Numbered from the stretch's first letter, positions 34,661 through 43,711 are shown. The stretch is DNA of 64,000 nucleotides from Clostridia bacterium (GCA_017533795.1 JAFWIH010000008.1:43315-107314), one strand, 5' to 3'. The notes: generated from the letters alone by a model not told the origin. Made by a program: numbers and translations.

Positions 34661-35665
34661 TTATAACTCTCTAGTATCTTCATCTTCTATATCTCTATCT
34701 AATTCTTCTTTTAAAAGTGACGCAGTGTTTTTTATTCTGCCTATTCCAAAAGTTGATTCTAAATAACTATCTTTTAATTTTTGAAAAAGTGTTTTCTTGT
34801 TCTTAGAAACTGAAGGAATTATCGTAGAAAAAATTTTTTCTTCTACCTCCTGTTGTGTTAGTACTATGCTTTTGCTGTCTAAGTTCATTTCAAATAGCTC
34901 CTCTGAAATATAATATGTAACATCCATATCTGGCATAGCTTTGTGAATTAAATCTCTCAGTTTTGCAATTGTTGATATTCTATCTGTTTGATTTTTTTCT
35001 TTTTCCGGGTGAGTTTTTATGTATCCATCAACAGCACTATAGAAATCTTCTCTATTCTCCATAGAAATATAAATTCCTAATAGAGAGCTCCCCTGATTTT
35101 CCCACACCGAAATTCTATCTGCTAGTTTATTTTGGATTGTAAAGTCTGTAAGCTCCAATGTTTGTTCATCGTAACTACTAAATAAAATATATGAAAAATC
35201 ATATTCACTATGTCCAGAACAGCATCCATAGGTTGGTATTCCATTTTTTATACAAGTTTCCAAAAAATTTGTTAATGGTTCATATCCTTCTCCCCATGCC
35301 TCAGCCGCTTTTTGTGCATCCTGAGCAGGAATACTCCTTGTATCGGAAATTCCATCATTTTTATACACTCGTTCTCCACTATCATCCATAAATTCTTTAT
35401 AACGACTAATAAATTCGTCAAGTCTAGATGCTATAATATTTATATTTACTCCTTCTTCTTTACTATATATTGATAAATCAGAAATTGCATTTAGCTTTTT
35501 TTGGACTTCTTGTATTCTTGCATTGATAGCTCGTAATTCTGGTATTAATTTTTCTGCATCATCTAACATTTTATCGTTGATAAAAGCTATATATTTTAGA
35601 TATATATTATTAAATTCTTCGCATAATTTATAATACTCTTTTGTAAGTCTTAAATTTTCTATCAT
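34661..35665 (-). CDS. Unknown cytoplasmic protein with a TYGCCSGH motif
   Basis: A 334-residue soluble protein. The first ~100 residues are helical or coiled-coil-like (repeated IPELRAINARIQEVQKKL-type heptads). A central domain follows, with GIPTYGCCSGH near residue 150 and then a YILFSS strand and LGIYISMENRED. The C-terminus is helical and acidic. The paired cysteines plus histidine in a G-x-T-x-x-C-C-x-G-H arrangement look like a binding or active-site loop, but I do not recognise the family. It has its own terminator and is divergent from the POR operon. Confidence 0.75.
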   Translation of the reverse strand: MIENLRLTKEYYKLCEEFNNIYLKYIAFINDKMLDDAEKLIPELRAINARIQEVQKKLNAISDLSIYSKEEGVNINIIASRLDEFISRYKEFMDDSGERVYKNDGISDTRSIPAQDAQKAAEAWGEGYEPLTNFLETCIKNGIPTYGCCSGHSEYDFSYILFSSYDEQTLELTDFTIQNKLADRISVWENQGSSLLGIYISMENREDFYSAVDGYIKTHPEKEKNQTDRISTIAKLRDLIHKAMPDMDVTYYISEELFEMNLDSKSIVLTQQEVEEKIFSTIIPSVSKNKKTLFQKLKDSYLESTFGIGRIKNTASLLKEELDRDIEDEDTREL

Positions 35666-35756
35666 TTGCTATCCTCCTAAAATCATTATATCAATTATTG
35701 TTTATACAAATCAACCTTTTTTTAAAAATAGTTATTATTGAAATTGCTTATTATTC

Positions 35757-35785
35757 TTGACATTTAAGCAATTTAGACATATACT
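35757..35785 (+). promoter_or_regulatory. Promoter of the POR operon
   Basis: TTGACA, 17-base spacer, TATACT, about 25 bases before the first gene's AAGGAGG. Confidence 0.8.
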
Positions 35786-35816
35786 TTATTCATAAAATGA
35801 TTAAGGAGGAAAACCA

Positions 35817-36395
35817 ATGGAAGGCTTAATTGAAATAAGATGGCATGGTAGAGGTGGACAAGGTGCCAAAACAGCTTCTTTACTACTTGCCGATGCCGCA
35901 TTTAACACAGGAAAATATATACAAGGATTTCCTGAATATGGCCCAGAAAGAATGGGTGCACCTATAACTGCATATAACCGTATTAGTGATAAGCCAATTA
36001 CTATTCATAGTAATATCTATGAACCTGATTATGTTGTAGTTGTTGATGATACTTTATTACAAGCAGTTGATGTTACTGCAGGACTAAAAGAAACAGGAGC
36101 AATTGTTATTAATACAACTAAATCTCCTGAAGTTTTAAAAGAAGAATTAAAAGGATACAATGGTGATATTTATACCATTGACGCGAGAAAAATTTCTATA
36201 GAAGCATTAGGAAGATATTTTCCAAATACTCCTATGCTTGCAGCAATAGTTAAAGTTGCTGGAGTAATGTCTGATGAAGATTTGTTAGAAGACATGAAAG
36301 GATCTTTCAAGCATAAATTTGCTAAAAAGCCTGAAGTTATTGAAGGAAATATGAAAGCTCTAGAACTTGCATTAAAGGAGGTTAAAAAGATATGA
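35817..36395 (+). CDS. porG: 2-oxoacid:ferredoxin oxidoreductase, gamma subunit
   Basis: Gamma subunit of a four-subunit pyruvate (or related 2-oxoacid):ferredoxin oxidoreductase. In 192 residues the start IEIRWHGRGGQGAKTAS is the family signature, followed by GFPEYGPERMGAPITAYNRI. AAGGAGG precedes the ATG. It overlaps the delta gene by four bases (ATGA), so all four subunits are translationally coupled. Together the complex makes acetyl-CoA, CO2 and reduced ferredoxin. Confidence 0.94.
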   Translation: MEGLIEIRWHGRGGQGAKTASLLLADAAFNTGKYIQGFPEYGPERMGAPITAYNRISDKPITIHSNIYEPDYVVVVDDTLLQAVDVTAGLKETGAIVINTTKSPEVLKEELKGYNGDIYTIDARKISIEALGRYFPNTPMLAAIVKVAGVMSDEDLLEDMKGSFKHKFAKKPEVIEGNMKALELALKEVKKI

Positions 36396-36691
36396 CAGAA
36401 ATAAATTCTAAAACACCTATGGAAGATTTAACTATAGGTGGAAATATATATCAAGCAGGAAATGCAAGAGAATTTAAAACTGGCGACTGGAGAAGTATGT
36501 GCCCTGTTTTCATTGAAGAAAAATGTAAACAATGTGGAATGTGTTTTGCAGTATGCCCAGATGATGCAATTCCTGTAGGTAAAGATCAAAATAGAACAGA
36601 TTTTAATTATGATTATTGTAAAGGATGTGGCGTATGTGCTAAAGTATGTCCATTTGGTGCAATAGAAATGAAGGAGGGAACAAATAAATGA
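36392..36691 (+). CDS. porD: 2-oxoacid:ferredoxin oxidoreductase, delta (ferredoxin) subunit
   Basis: A 99-residue subunit carrying two [4Fe-4S] clusters: CKQCGMCFAVCP and CKGCGVCAKVCP. The N-terminal part (FKTGDWRSMCPVF) is the docking extension typical of PorD. It passes electrons from the thiamine-diphosphate site to soluble ferredoxin, possibly the one at 1953-2123. Overlaps both neighbours by four bases. Confidence 0.95.
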   Translation: MTEINSKTPMEDLTIGGNIYQAGNAREFKTGDWRSMCPVFIEEKCKQCGMCFAVCPDDAIPVGKDQNRTDFNYDYCKGCGVCAKVCPFGAIEMKEGTNK

Positions 36692-37881
36692 GTATAAGAG
36701 AACGTTTAAGTGGTAATGAAGCAGTAGCAACTGCTATGAAACAAATAAATCCTGATGTTGTTGCAGCATTCCCTATCACACCTTCAACAGAAATACCACA
36801 ATACTTTTCAACATTTGTTGCAAATGGAGCTGTAGACACTGAATTTGTTGCAGTAGAAAGTGAGCATAGTGCAATGAGTGCTTGTATTGGTGCTCAAGCT
36901 GCTGGTTCAAGAGCAATGACTGCTACATCTGCAAACGGATTGTCTTTAATGTGGGAAATGATTTATATAGCATCAAGTTTGAGGTTGCCTATGGTTATGA
37001 ACTTAGTAAACAGAGCTGTCTCTGGCCCATTAAATATTCATAACGACCATTCAGATGCAATGGGTGTTAGAGACGCTGGATGGATTATGCTATTTTCTGA
37101 AAATAACCAAGAGGCATATGATAACAACTTAATGGCACATAGAATTGCAGAACACAAAGACGTTATGCTTCCTGTTATGATTTGCCAAGATGGATTTATT
37201 ACTTCACATTCAATTGAAAATATAGAACTTGAAGAAGATGAAATAGTTAAAGAATTTGTAGGTGAATATCACCCAGAACATTATTTATTAAACAAAAAAG
37301 AACCAATTGCTATTGGTCCACTTGATTTACAAAGTTATTTATTTGAGCATAAAGCACAACAAGGTGAAGCTATGAAAAATGCTAAAAAAGTTATTGCTGA
37401 AGTTGCTGAAGACTTTGAAAAAATGACAGGTAGAAAATATAGCTTCTTTGAAGAATATAAATTAGATGACGCAGAAATTGCAATAGTTTGTATGAACTCT
37501 ACAGCTGGAACTACAAAATTTGTTGTAGATGAATTAAGAGCTAAAGGTGTTAAAGCAGGATTACTAAAAATAAGAATGTTTAGACCATTCCCTACAGAAG
37601 AAATTGCAAAAGCACTTTCACACTTAAAAGCTGTTGCAGTATTAGATAAATCTGATTCATTAAATGGTGCTGGTGGAGCTTTATTTGAAGATGTAGTATC
37701 ATCTATGTATGTTGCAGGAAATAATGTACCAATGGTTAATTACATTTACGGTATTGGTGGTAGAGATACAAAATCTGATGATATTGAATCAGTATATAAT
37801 GATTTAAGTCAAATTGCTCAAACAGGAAAAGTTGACAATCCATATAGATATTTAGGATTAAGGAAAGGAGATGCAAAATAA
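36688..37881 (+). CDS. porA: 2-oxoacid:ferredoxin oxidoreductase, alpha subunit
   Basis: A 397-residue alpha subunit with the pyrimidine-binding transketolase-like domain (AAFPITPSTEIPQYF, then FVAVESEHSAMSACIGAQAAG with the conserved Glu). The segment GVRDAGWIMLFSENNQEAYD and a C-terminal transketolase-C-like domain follow. The sequence looks most like pyruvate-specific PorA rather than branched-chain VorB, but substrate choice is inference. Confidence 0.94.
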   Translation: MSIRERLSGNEAVATAMKQINPDVVAAFPITPSTEIPQYFSTFVANGAVDTEFVAVESEHSAMSACIGAQAAGSRAMTATSANGLSLMWEMIYIASSLRLPMVMNLVNRAVSGPLNIHNDHSDAMGVRDAGWIMLFSENNQEAYDNNLMAHRIAEHKDVMLPVMICQDGFITSHSIENIELEEDEIVKEFVGEYHPEHYLLNKKEPIAIGPLDLQSYLFEHKAQQGEAMKNAKKVIAEVAEDFEKMTGRKYSFFEEYKLDDAEIAIVCMNSTAGTTKFVVDELRAKGVKAGLLKIRMFRPFPTEEIAKALSHLKAVAVLDKSDSLNGAGGALFEDVVSSMYVAGNNVPMVNYIYGIGGRDTKSDDIESVYNDLSQIAQTGKVDNPYRYLGLRKGDAK

Positions 37882-38834
37882 TGCCATATAATTTAAAAGA
37901 AGTAGTTGCAAATAAACCATCAAGATTTACTGCAGGACATAGAATGTGCGCTGGTTGTGGTGCACCAGTAGTTGGAAGAATGGTTTTACGTGCATTAAAA
38001 GAAGAAGATCATGCAGTTATAGCCAATGCTACAGGTTGTATGGAAGTTTCTACATTTATTTATCCATATTCAGCATGGACAGATTCATTCATACATACAG
38101 CATTTGAGTCTGCAGGAGCTACTTTGTCTGGTGCAGAAGCTGCATATAAATCACTTAAAAGACAAGGAAAACTTCCTGAAGATGAACATACAAAATTCAT
38201 TGCATTTGGTGGAGACGGTGGTACTTATGATATAGGTATTCAAAGTTTATCAGGTGCTATGGAAAGAGGTCATGACATGGTATATGTATGTTATGACAAT
38301 GGTGCATATATGAATACAGGTATTCAACGTTCATCTGCAACACCTAAATTTGCAGATACAACAACTTCTCCTGCTGGAAAAGTTATACCTGGAAAAATGC
38401 AATCTAGAAAAGATTTAACAGAAATAATGGTATCTCATCACCTACCTTATGTTGCTCAAACTTTAGCAATGAATCCATTTAAAGATTTATATGAAAAAGC
38501 AGAAAAAGCAATATATACAGAAGGTCCAGCATTTTTAAATGTACTTGCTCCTTGCCCTAGAGGTTGGGGTTATGCTACAGAAGATCTAATGCAAATAAAC
38601 AAATTAGCAGCAGATACATGCTACTGGCCATTATATGAAGTAGTTGATGGAAAATATCATATTACATATAAACCAGCTAAAAAGCTTCCAATAGAAGAAT
38701 TCTTAAAGCCACAAAAACGTTTTAGACATATGTTTAAACCTGGTAATGAATGGATGATAGAAGAATTCCAAAAAGAAGTTGACAGACGTTGGCAAGATTT
38801 ACTTGATTTAGAAGAAATAACTAATAAAGAATAG
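37881..38834 (+). CDS. porB: 2-oxoacid:ferredoxin oxidoreductase, beta subunit
   Basis: A 317-residue beta subunit holding thiamine diphosphate and one [4Fe-4S] cluster. Visible are HRMCAGCGAPVVGRM with two cluster cysteines, CMEVST, the ThDP-Mg motif GGDGGTYDIGIQSLSGAMERG ending in DNGAYMNTGIQRS, and CPRGW with a further Cys. It overlaps porA by one base (TAATG). Last gene of the operon. Confidence 0.94.
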   Translation: MPYNLKEVVANKPSRFTAGHRMCAGCGAPVVGRMVLRALKEEDHAVIANATGCMEVSTFIYPYSAWTDSFIHTAFESAGATLSGAEAAYKSLKRQGKLPEDEHTKFIAFGGDGGTYDIGIQSLSGAMERGHDMVYVCYDNGAYMNTGIQRSSATPKFADTTTSPAGKVIPGKMQSRKDLTEIMVSHHLPYVAQTLAMNPFKDLYEKAEKAIYTEGPAFLNVLAPCPRGWGYATEDLMQINKLAADTCYWPLYEVVDGKYHITYKPAKKLPIEEFLKPQKRFRHMFKPGNEWMIEEFQKEVDRRWQDLLDLEEITNKE

Positions 38835-38846
38835 ATGATTTTGACG

Positions 38847-38896
38847 AAACGTCTCAAAAGTTTTATAAAACCCCTACACAATTAAGTGTGGGGGTT
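38847..38896. terminator. Convergent terminator region after the POR operon
   Basis: Two hairpins: TTTTGACG/CGTCTCAAAA around 38850-38868, and AACCCCTACAC (38869-38879) with GTGTGGGGGTT (38886-38896). U tracts are weak on both sides, so efficiency is uncertain. Confidence 0.6.
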
Positions 38897-38912
38897 AATT
38901 TATCTATATTGA

Positions 38913-39584
38913 CTAGTCATTATTCCATATTTCTATTTCTTTTCCTGTATTATCTATCGCATAATGATAATCTCCATCGACTTTTATATCTACGATATTT
39001 TCTAAATCAGTTAACCAAGGAATATTAGCAGCTGTAAATTGTATATTCTCAGGGTTTTTAGCTCCAATTATAGGTCCAGATAATTCTACATATTTTACTT
39101 TACCATCATCCATTAAAATCAAAATTTCTGGACTAACATCTCTTGCCATATTAGCTGCAACTATTTTTTTAATACCTTTATCCAATCCTAATACTGAATA
39201 TGTTTTATTATTTATTGGTTTATTAAAATCAGAGTCTGTCCATACTCCATTTTCATTTTTTAAGGTAATTTTTACGGTATCATTCTCTAATTTAGCTATA
39301 TAGCCTGGCCCACTAATTTCTTGTGTTATAGATTCTGTTGATTCTTTTTCTGCATTATTTTCTTTTTTACTTGTACTTGCAATATTTGATATACTATCTA
39401 ATTTTCCCTGTAATTCTGTTACAGTTGCTTTAAGCTCCTCTGCATCATTTTTAAGTCCAGCAATTTCTCTATCTGAACTAACCTTTTGCATATAGATAAA
39501 GCCTGCCATAATAATTATTACTAGTATTGCTAATATTATAATAAATGTTGATAATTTTGTTTTATTTTGTTTGTTTTCTTCCAT
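38913..39584 (-). CDS. Single-pass membrane protein with coiled coil and extracytoplasmic domain
   Basis: The ~223-residue product starts MEENKQNKTKLSTF with AGGAGG nine bases upstream; an earlier in-frame start is possible but poorly placed. It has a membrane segment (FIIILAILVIIIMAGFIYMQ), a coiled coil (about 40-80), a Ser/Glu-rich linker and a ~130-residue domain ending EIEIWNND. The latter has repeated strands (VKITLKNENGVW, ILILMDDGKVKYVEL) that may form a small beta-propeller-like or sandwich fold. Its first ~75 residues are clearly paralogous to the neighbouring 73-residue protein. Function unknown. Confidence 0.7.
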   Translation of the reverse strand: MEENKQNKTKLSTFIIILAILVIIIMAGFIYMQKVSSDREIAGLKNDAEELKATVTELQGKLDSISNIASTSKKENNAEKESTESITQEISGPGYIAKLENDTVKITLKNENGVWTDSDFNKPINNKTYSVLGLDKGIKKIVAANMARDVSPEILILMDDGKVKYVELSGPIIGAKNPENIQFTAANIPWLTDLENIVDIKVDGDYHYAIDNTGKEIEIWNND

Positions 39585-39615
39585 GTTTTCATTCCTCCTC
39601 ATTTGTTTTTTATTA

Positions 39616-39837
39616 TTATTTATCATTTGTTATATTTGATATACTATTTAATTTCCCCTGTAATTCTGTTATTTTTTCTTGTAGTTGTGCTGATTCTGTT
39701 TGTAACTCTTGGATTTTTTTGTTTGAATTAACTTTTTGTACTTTGATAAAAATTGCCATCATAATAATTACAGCAATTGCAATTATTATAACAAAAGTAT
39801 GTAGTTTTACCTTTATTGGTTTCTTTTTTTCGTCCAT
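39616..39837 (-). CDS. Single-pass membrane/coiled-coil mini-protein, paralogue of the neighbour
   Basis: A 73-residue product: a basic N-terminus, membrane segment (FVIIIAIAVIIMMAIFIK), then a coiled coil ending ITELQGKLNSISNITNDK. It aligns almost without gaps with the N-terminal module of the next gene (VTELQGKLDSISNIAS), which adds an extracytoplasmic domain. AAAGGAGG precedes the ATG. The two probably arose by tandem duplication and could hetero-oligomerise through the shared helices (inference). Confidence 0.7.
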   Translation of the reverse strand: MDEKKKPIKVKLHTFVIIIAIAVIIMMAIFIKVQKVNSNKKIQELQTESAQLQEKITELQGKLNSISNITNDK

Positions 39838-39920
39838 TTTTTCCTCCTTTGTATTATTTTACAAAATAATTATATATTTCTTTTATTTTTTTAGCAATAG
39901 TTTTTTTTAAAAATTATAAA

Positions 39921-39947
39921 AAAAATTCCAGTTTTTCTGGAATTTTT
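39921..39947 (-). terminator. Terminator at the end of the ribosomal cluster (after rplQ)
   Basis: AAAAATTCCAG / CTGGAATTTTT with a five-base loop, followed by U on the minus strand, nine bases after the rplQ stop. Confidence 0.88.
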
Positions 39948-39955
39948 TTATCTTA

Positions 39956-40489
39956 TTAAACAAGTTGTAATATAGCAACTTCTGCTCCATCACCTTTACG
40001 AGGACCAGCTTTAACTATTCTAGTATATCCACCTGTTCTATCTGCATATTTTGGTGCTAAATCATTAAACAATAAAGCAGGTACATCTATATTATTACCT
40101 TTTTCGTCTTTAACTTTATTTGTTTTTCTCATTATTTTTCTTCTAGCATTTAATCTAGATGGCATATCTTTTTGTCTTTTTTCAGTAGTTTCTTCTTTAA
40201 CTACTTTTAGATATTCATTGCCATTTTTGCTTTTAACTAGTTCTGTAACTTTGTTACCTTTTGAATCTAGTTTTGCTTTAACAACTTTTACTTCTACTTC
40301 TTCAAAGTTATCTTTTTCTTTAACAGCTAATGCTATAATGCTATCTACTATTGATTTAACTTCTTTAGCTCTAGCTTCTGTTGTTTCAACTTTTCCATGT
40401 AAAATAACGTCTGTTGTTAAGTTTTTAAGCATAGCCATTCTTATATCAGTTGTTCTGCCTAACTTTCTATTTGAAGCCAATTTTTTCAC
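39956..40489 (-). CDS. rplQ: 50S ribosomal protein L17 with internal insertion
   Basis: L17 lines the large-subunit exit-tunnel region. The family blocks are RKLGRTTDIRMAMLKNL, ILHGKVETTEARAKE and the C-terminal KYADRTGGYTRIVKAGPRKGD. At 177 residues it is about 50-60 longer than typical. The extra part (about residues 62-125) is basic and Lys/Glu-rich. It follows rpoA and is the last gene of the alpha-type cluster. Confidence 0.93.
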   Translation of the reverse strand: MKKLASNRKLGRTTDIRMAMLKNLTTDVILHGKVETTEARAKEVKSIVDSIIALAVKEKDNFEEVEVKVVKAKLDSKGNKVTELVKSKNGNEYLKVVKEETTEKRQKDMPSRLNARRKIMRKTNKVKDEKGNNIDVPALLFNDLAPKYADRTGGYTRIVKAGPRKGDGAEVAILQLV

Positions 40490-40501
40490 CTTCCTTTAAA
40501 C

Positions 40502-41449
40502 TTATTCTTCCTCTTCAGCGAAATCTAGCCCTAAAGCATGTAATTTTGCAACTACTTCATCTAGTGATTTTTTACCTAGATTTCTAACCTTCATCATGTC
40601 TGAACCTGTTTTATTTGTTAAGTCTTCAACTGTTGCAATTCCTGCTCTTTTTAAGCAGTTGAATGATCTTACAGATAATTCTAGTTCTTCTATAGACATT
40701 TCTAATACTTTTTCCTTTTTAGATTCTTCTTTTTCTACCATTACTTGTGTATTCTTTGCTGTTTCTGATAAATCTATAAACAACTCTAAGTGACCTGTCA
40801 TTACTTTTGCTGCTAAGCTTAGTGCTTCATAAGCTTTTAAGCTTCCATCTGTCCATACTTCAATAATTAATTTATCAAAGTCCACCATTTGTCCAACTCT
40901 TGTGTTTTCTACTTGATAGTTAACTTTTTTAACAGGTGTATAAATTGAATCTATTGGAAGTACAGATACATCTTGGTCTGGTTTTTTATTCTTTTCTGAA
41001 GAATTATAACCTCTCCCCATATCTGCTGTCATTTCCATTTTTAAATGTCCACCTTCGCTAACAGTTGCAATATGTAAATCAGGATTTAGTATTTCTACAG
41101 TTCCATCTGTAACGATGTCTGCTGCAGTAACTTCACCCTCACCTTTAAAGTCAATTCTTAAATTTTTCTCTTCATTTTTATCAAATTTAAGTCTAACTCC
41201 TTTTAGGTTTACAATTATTTCTGGTACATCTTCTACAACATTTGGAATAGTTGAAAATTCATGTAATACACCATCAATTTTTACACTTGTAATAGCACAT
41301 CCTGGTAATGATGAAAGTAAAATTCTTCTTAGAGAATTTCCTATTGTTACTCCATAACCTCTTTCTAAAGGTTCGCATACAAATTTTGCATAATTGTTTG
41401 CGTCATCTACTTCTAGACATTCAATATTTGGCTTTTCAAATTCTATCAT
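40502..41449 (-). CDS. rpoA: RNA polymerase subunit alpha
   Basis: Assembly platform and activator/UP-element contact of RNA polymerase. In 315 residues the N-terminal domain shows [22 protein letters not shown] and the C-terminal domain (from about 245) shows [16 protein letters not shown] and [12 protein letters not shown]. Normal length and domain order. It lies between rpsD and rplQ. Confidence 0.97.
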   Translation of the reverse strand: MIEFEKPNIECLEVDDANNYAKFVCEPLERGYGVTIGNSLRRILLSSLPGCAITSVKIDGVLHEFSTIPNVVEDVPEIIVNLKGVRLKFDKNEEKNLRIDFKGEGEVTAADIVTDGTVEILNPDLHIATVSEGGHLKMEMTADMGRGYNSSEKNKKPDQDVSVLPIDSIYTPVKKVNYQVENTRVGQMVDFDKLIIEVWTDGSLKAYEALSLAAKVMTGHLELFIDLSETAKNTQVMVEKEESKKEKVLEMSIEELELSVRSFNCLKRAGIATVEDLTNKTGSDMMKVRNLGKKSLDEVVAKLHALGLDFAEEEE

Positions 41450-41484
41450 TTTTACCTCCTAATATTATAAAAAACTATAAACTA

Positions 41485-42111
41485 TTATTTAGAGTAAAGC
41501 TCTACTATTAAATGTTCTTCAATTGGAATATCTATGTCTTCTCTAGATGCTAATCTTACTACTTTACCACTTAAAGTTTCGTTATTTTTTTCTAACCATT
41601 CTGGAACTGGCTTAGCTGCATTTTCTTCAGCATTAGCTTTTATTGTAGCGTTATCTTTCTTGCTTTCTCTAACTGCTACGATATCTCCTGGTTTTACTAA
41701 GTAAGATGCTATATCAACTTTTTTACCATTAACTTCAAATTGTCCATGATTTACAAGTTGTCTTGCTTGTGCTCTTGAGCTTCCGAATCCTAATCTGTAT
41801 ACAACATTGTCTAATCTACTTTCTAATATTTGAAGTAAATTAGTACCTGTTATACCTTTTTTGTTTGAAGCCATTTCAAAATATTTTCTAAATTGCTTTT
41901 CTGCAACTCCATAATATGATTTTGTTCTTTGTTTTTCTCTTAACTGTGTTCCGTATTCAGAAAGCTTTGTTCTTCTTTGTCCATGTTGTCCTGGTGCATA
42001 ATTTCTTCTAGATATGCTACATTTATCTGTATAACATCTTGAACCCTTTAAGAACAATTTTTGTCCTTCTCTACGGCAAATACGGCATTGTTCATCTTTA
42101 TATCTTGCCAT
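41485..42111 (-). CDS. rpsD: 30S ribosomal protein S4
   Basis: Primary 16S binder and, in several bacteria, translational repressor of its own operon. 208 residues, zinc-type start ([18 protein letters not shown]), followed by [20 protein letters not shown] and the S4 RNA-binding domain ([28 protein letters not shown]). The leader between rpsK and rpsD can fold two alternative hairpins (see 42134-42242). Confidence 0.97.
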   Translation of the reverse strand: MARYKDEQCRICRREGQKLFLKGSRCYTDKCSISRRNYAPGQHGQRRTKLSEYGTQLREKQRTKSYYGVAEKQFRKYFEMASNKKGITGTNLLQILESRLDNVVYRLGFGSSRAQARQLVNHGQFEVNGKKVDIASYLVKPGDIVAVRESKKDNATIKANAEENAAKPVPEWLEKNNETLSGKVVRLASREDIDIPIEEHLIVELYSK

Positions 42112-42133
42112 TTTTATTTTTCACCTCTTTAAT

Positions 42134-42242
42134 TTATTTTGTAGTTGCCTTCGTCTCTTTCCAAAAACATTCTTCGATTCGCTCATCGTTTTTGGGGCTT
42201 TAGGCAACAAAGTTATCTCTAATACTCAAGCAACTTTGTTGC
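42134..42242 (-). promoter_or_regulatory. Structured rpsD leader with two mutually exclusive hairpins
   Basis: In the minus-strand transcript GCAACAAAGTT (42242-42232) can pair perfectly over 11 bp with AACTTTGTTGC (42214-42204). The same GTTGCCT (42208-42202) can instead pair with AGGCAAC (42140-42134), enclosing a nested stem CCAAAAAC/GTTTTTGG with a CGAT/ATCG tip. The spacer is the largest in this part of the cluster. An S4-responsive switch is a plausible reading, by analogy with rpsD autoregulation in Bacillus and E. coli. No ligand evidence exists in the sequence. Confidence 0.6.
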
Positions 42243-42260
42243 TTTCGTTAAGAGCTAACT

Positions 42261-42656
42261 TTAAACTCTTCTTCTTTTTGGTGGTCTACATCCATTGTGT
42301 GGAATTGGTGTTACATCTTTTATTGCACTTATTTCTAGACCTGCAGTTTGAAGAGCTCTTATTGCAGCTTCTCTACCAGAACCTGGTCCTTTAACAAAAA
42401 CTTCTACAGTTTTTAAACCATGTTCCATTGCTGTTTTAGCTGCTGTTTCTGCTACTTGACCTGCAGCAAATGGAGTACTTTTTCTTGAACCTTTAAATCC
42501 AAGTTCACCAGCACTTCCCCATGATATTGCATTACCTGCAACATCAGTAATTGTAACTATTGTATTATTGAAACTAGAATGAATATGTGCTTGACCTTTT
42601 TCAATGTTTTTTCTATTTCTTCTAGCTACTGGTTTTTTTGTTACACTTTTAGCCAT
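42261..42656 (-). CDS. rpsK: 30S ribosomal protein S11
   Basis: Platform protein of the small subunit. In 131 residues: [35 protein letters not shown] and the conserved end [27 protein letters not shown] precedes the ATG. It lies between rpsM and rpsD. Confidence 0.97.
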   Translation of the reverse strand: MAKSVTKKPVARRNRKNIEKGQAHIHSSFNNTIVTITDVAGNAISWGSAGELGFKGSRKSTPFAAGQVAETAAKTAMEHGLKTVEVFVKGPGSGREAAIRALQTAGLEISAIKDVTPIPHNGCRPPKRRRV

Positions 42657-42703
42657 TTTTATTTTCTTCCTCCTCTTTTTGAGTTCTTTATTTTAATAAA
42701 ATT

Positions 42704-43075
42704 CTATGCTTTTTTTGCTTTACTAACTAGCTTACGTGGACCTTTTCTTGTACGAGCATTAGTTTTTGTTCTTTGCCCTCTTACAGGAAGACCTCTTCTA
42801 TGTCTTAATCCTCTGTAGCATCCAATTTCAGTAAGTCTTTTGATGTTTAAAGCAACTTCTCTTCTTAAGTCACCTTCTACAGTATATGATTCATCAACAA
42901 CTTTTCTTATACTATTTTCTTGTTCGTCTGTTAAATCTTTAACTCTAGTGTCTGGATTAACTCCAGCTTTTTCTAATATTTTTTTTGCACTTGATAAACC
43001 AATACCATAAATGTATGTAAGTCCTACTTCTACTCTTTTTTCCTTAGGTAAATCTACTCCCGATATACGAGCCAT
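42704..43075 (-). CDS. rpsM: 30S ribosomal protein S13
   Basis: Head protein contacting the P-site tRNA and L5. 123 residues from the ATG at 43075, which follows GGAGGTG; an in-frame TTG six codons earlier is part of that site. Family sequence [32 protein letters not shown] and [20 protein letters not shown]. The long spacer from rpmJ contains several hairpins. Confidence 0.96.
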   Translation of the reverse strand: MARISGVDLPKEKRVEVGLTYIYGIGLSSAKKILEKAGVNPDTRVKDLTDEQENSIRKVVDESYTVEGDLRREVALNIKRLTEIGCYRGLRHRRGLPVRGQRTKTNARTRKGPRKLVSKAKKA

Positions 43076-43099
43076 GTTTTTTTGCACCTCCAAAAATGA

Positions 43100-43240
43100 T
43101 TTGTTTTTGTCCTATAAACATAAAGGTGAAATGCACCAGAGCTACCTGGTCTTTAGGTTTACTAGACAAATATATATAAACACAAAAAGATACATAAGTC
43201 CAGAAATTGAACTTAACAGCCGCTACCTATTTGTGTTATA
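43100..43240 (-). promoter_or_regulatory. Structured spacer between rpmJ and rpsM
   Basis: About 175 bases separate rpmJ from rpsM in a cluster where most gaps are 15-35. Visible pairings: AACACAAA with TTTGTGTT (43179-43186 / 43230-43237), a hairpin AAGTCCAGAAATTGAACTT, and ACCAG/CTGGT at 43135-43150. AGGTAGC occurs twice in the transcript. It may be a regulatory leader or internal promoter region; I cannot assign it to a known class. Confidence 0.4.
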
Positions 43241-43250
43241 AACTAAAGGA

Positions 43251-43364
43251 TTAACCTTGTCTTTGTTTGTGTTTAGGGTTTTCACAAATAACTCTAATTA
43301 CACCTTTTCTTTTAATAACTTTGCATTTGTCACACATTTTTTTAACAGATGGTCTTACTTTCAC
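43251..43364 (-). CDS. rpmJ: 50S ribosomal protein L36 (zinc type)
   Basis: Smallest large-subunit protein: 37 residues, start [15 protein letters not shown], with the zinc ligands C-x2-C...C-x4-H ([12 protein letters not shown]). A GTG start six bases after GAGGTG gives the canonical length. Lies between infA and rpsM. Confidence 0.95.
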   Translation of the reverse strand: MKVRPSVKKMCDKCKVIKRKGVIRVICENPKHKQRQG

Positions 43365-43412
43365 TTTTTTCACCTCGCTAAATTTATTATATTTGGGTTA
43401 ATTTTTATAGAT

Positions 43413-43631
43413 TTATTTTGCTCTCCAAGTAATACGTCCACGATTCAAGTCATATGGAGATAATTCAACTTTAACTTTGTCTCCAGGTAATATTTTGATA
43501 TAATTCATTCTAAGTTTTCCTGAAATATGGGCTAATATTTGATGTCCATTTTCAAGTTCTACCTTGAAATTTGTATTTGGTAGTGATTCAATTACTACTC
43601 CTTCAACCTCAATAACATCCTCTTTTGCCAT
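43413..43631 (-). CDS. infA: Translation initiation factor IF-1
   Basis: 72-residue OB-fold factor that occupies the A site during initiation. Complete family sequence from [19 protein letters not shown] through [19 protein letters not shown] to [23 protein letters not shown] precedes the ATG. It is the first gene behind an internal promoter. Confidence 0.97.
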   Translation of the reverse strand: MAKEDVIEVEGVVIESLPNTNFKVELENGHQILAHISGKLRMNYIKILPGDKVKVELSPYDLNRGRITWRAK

Positions 43632-43682
43632 TTTATTTCCTCCTTAAAGAGCTTATGTTTAAAACATAATATTAACTCGTAT

Positions 43683-43711
43683 ATTATATAATAAAATTAA
43701 AGTATTGTCAA
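43683..43711 (-). promoter_or_regulatory. Internal promoter before infA
   Basis: Minus strand TTGACA, 17 bases, TATAAT. The -35 lies within the last codons of map. It can drive infA-rpmJ-rpsM-rpsK-rpsD-rpoA-rplQ separately from the spc part. Confidence 0.8.
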
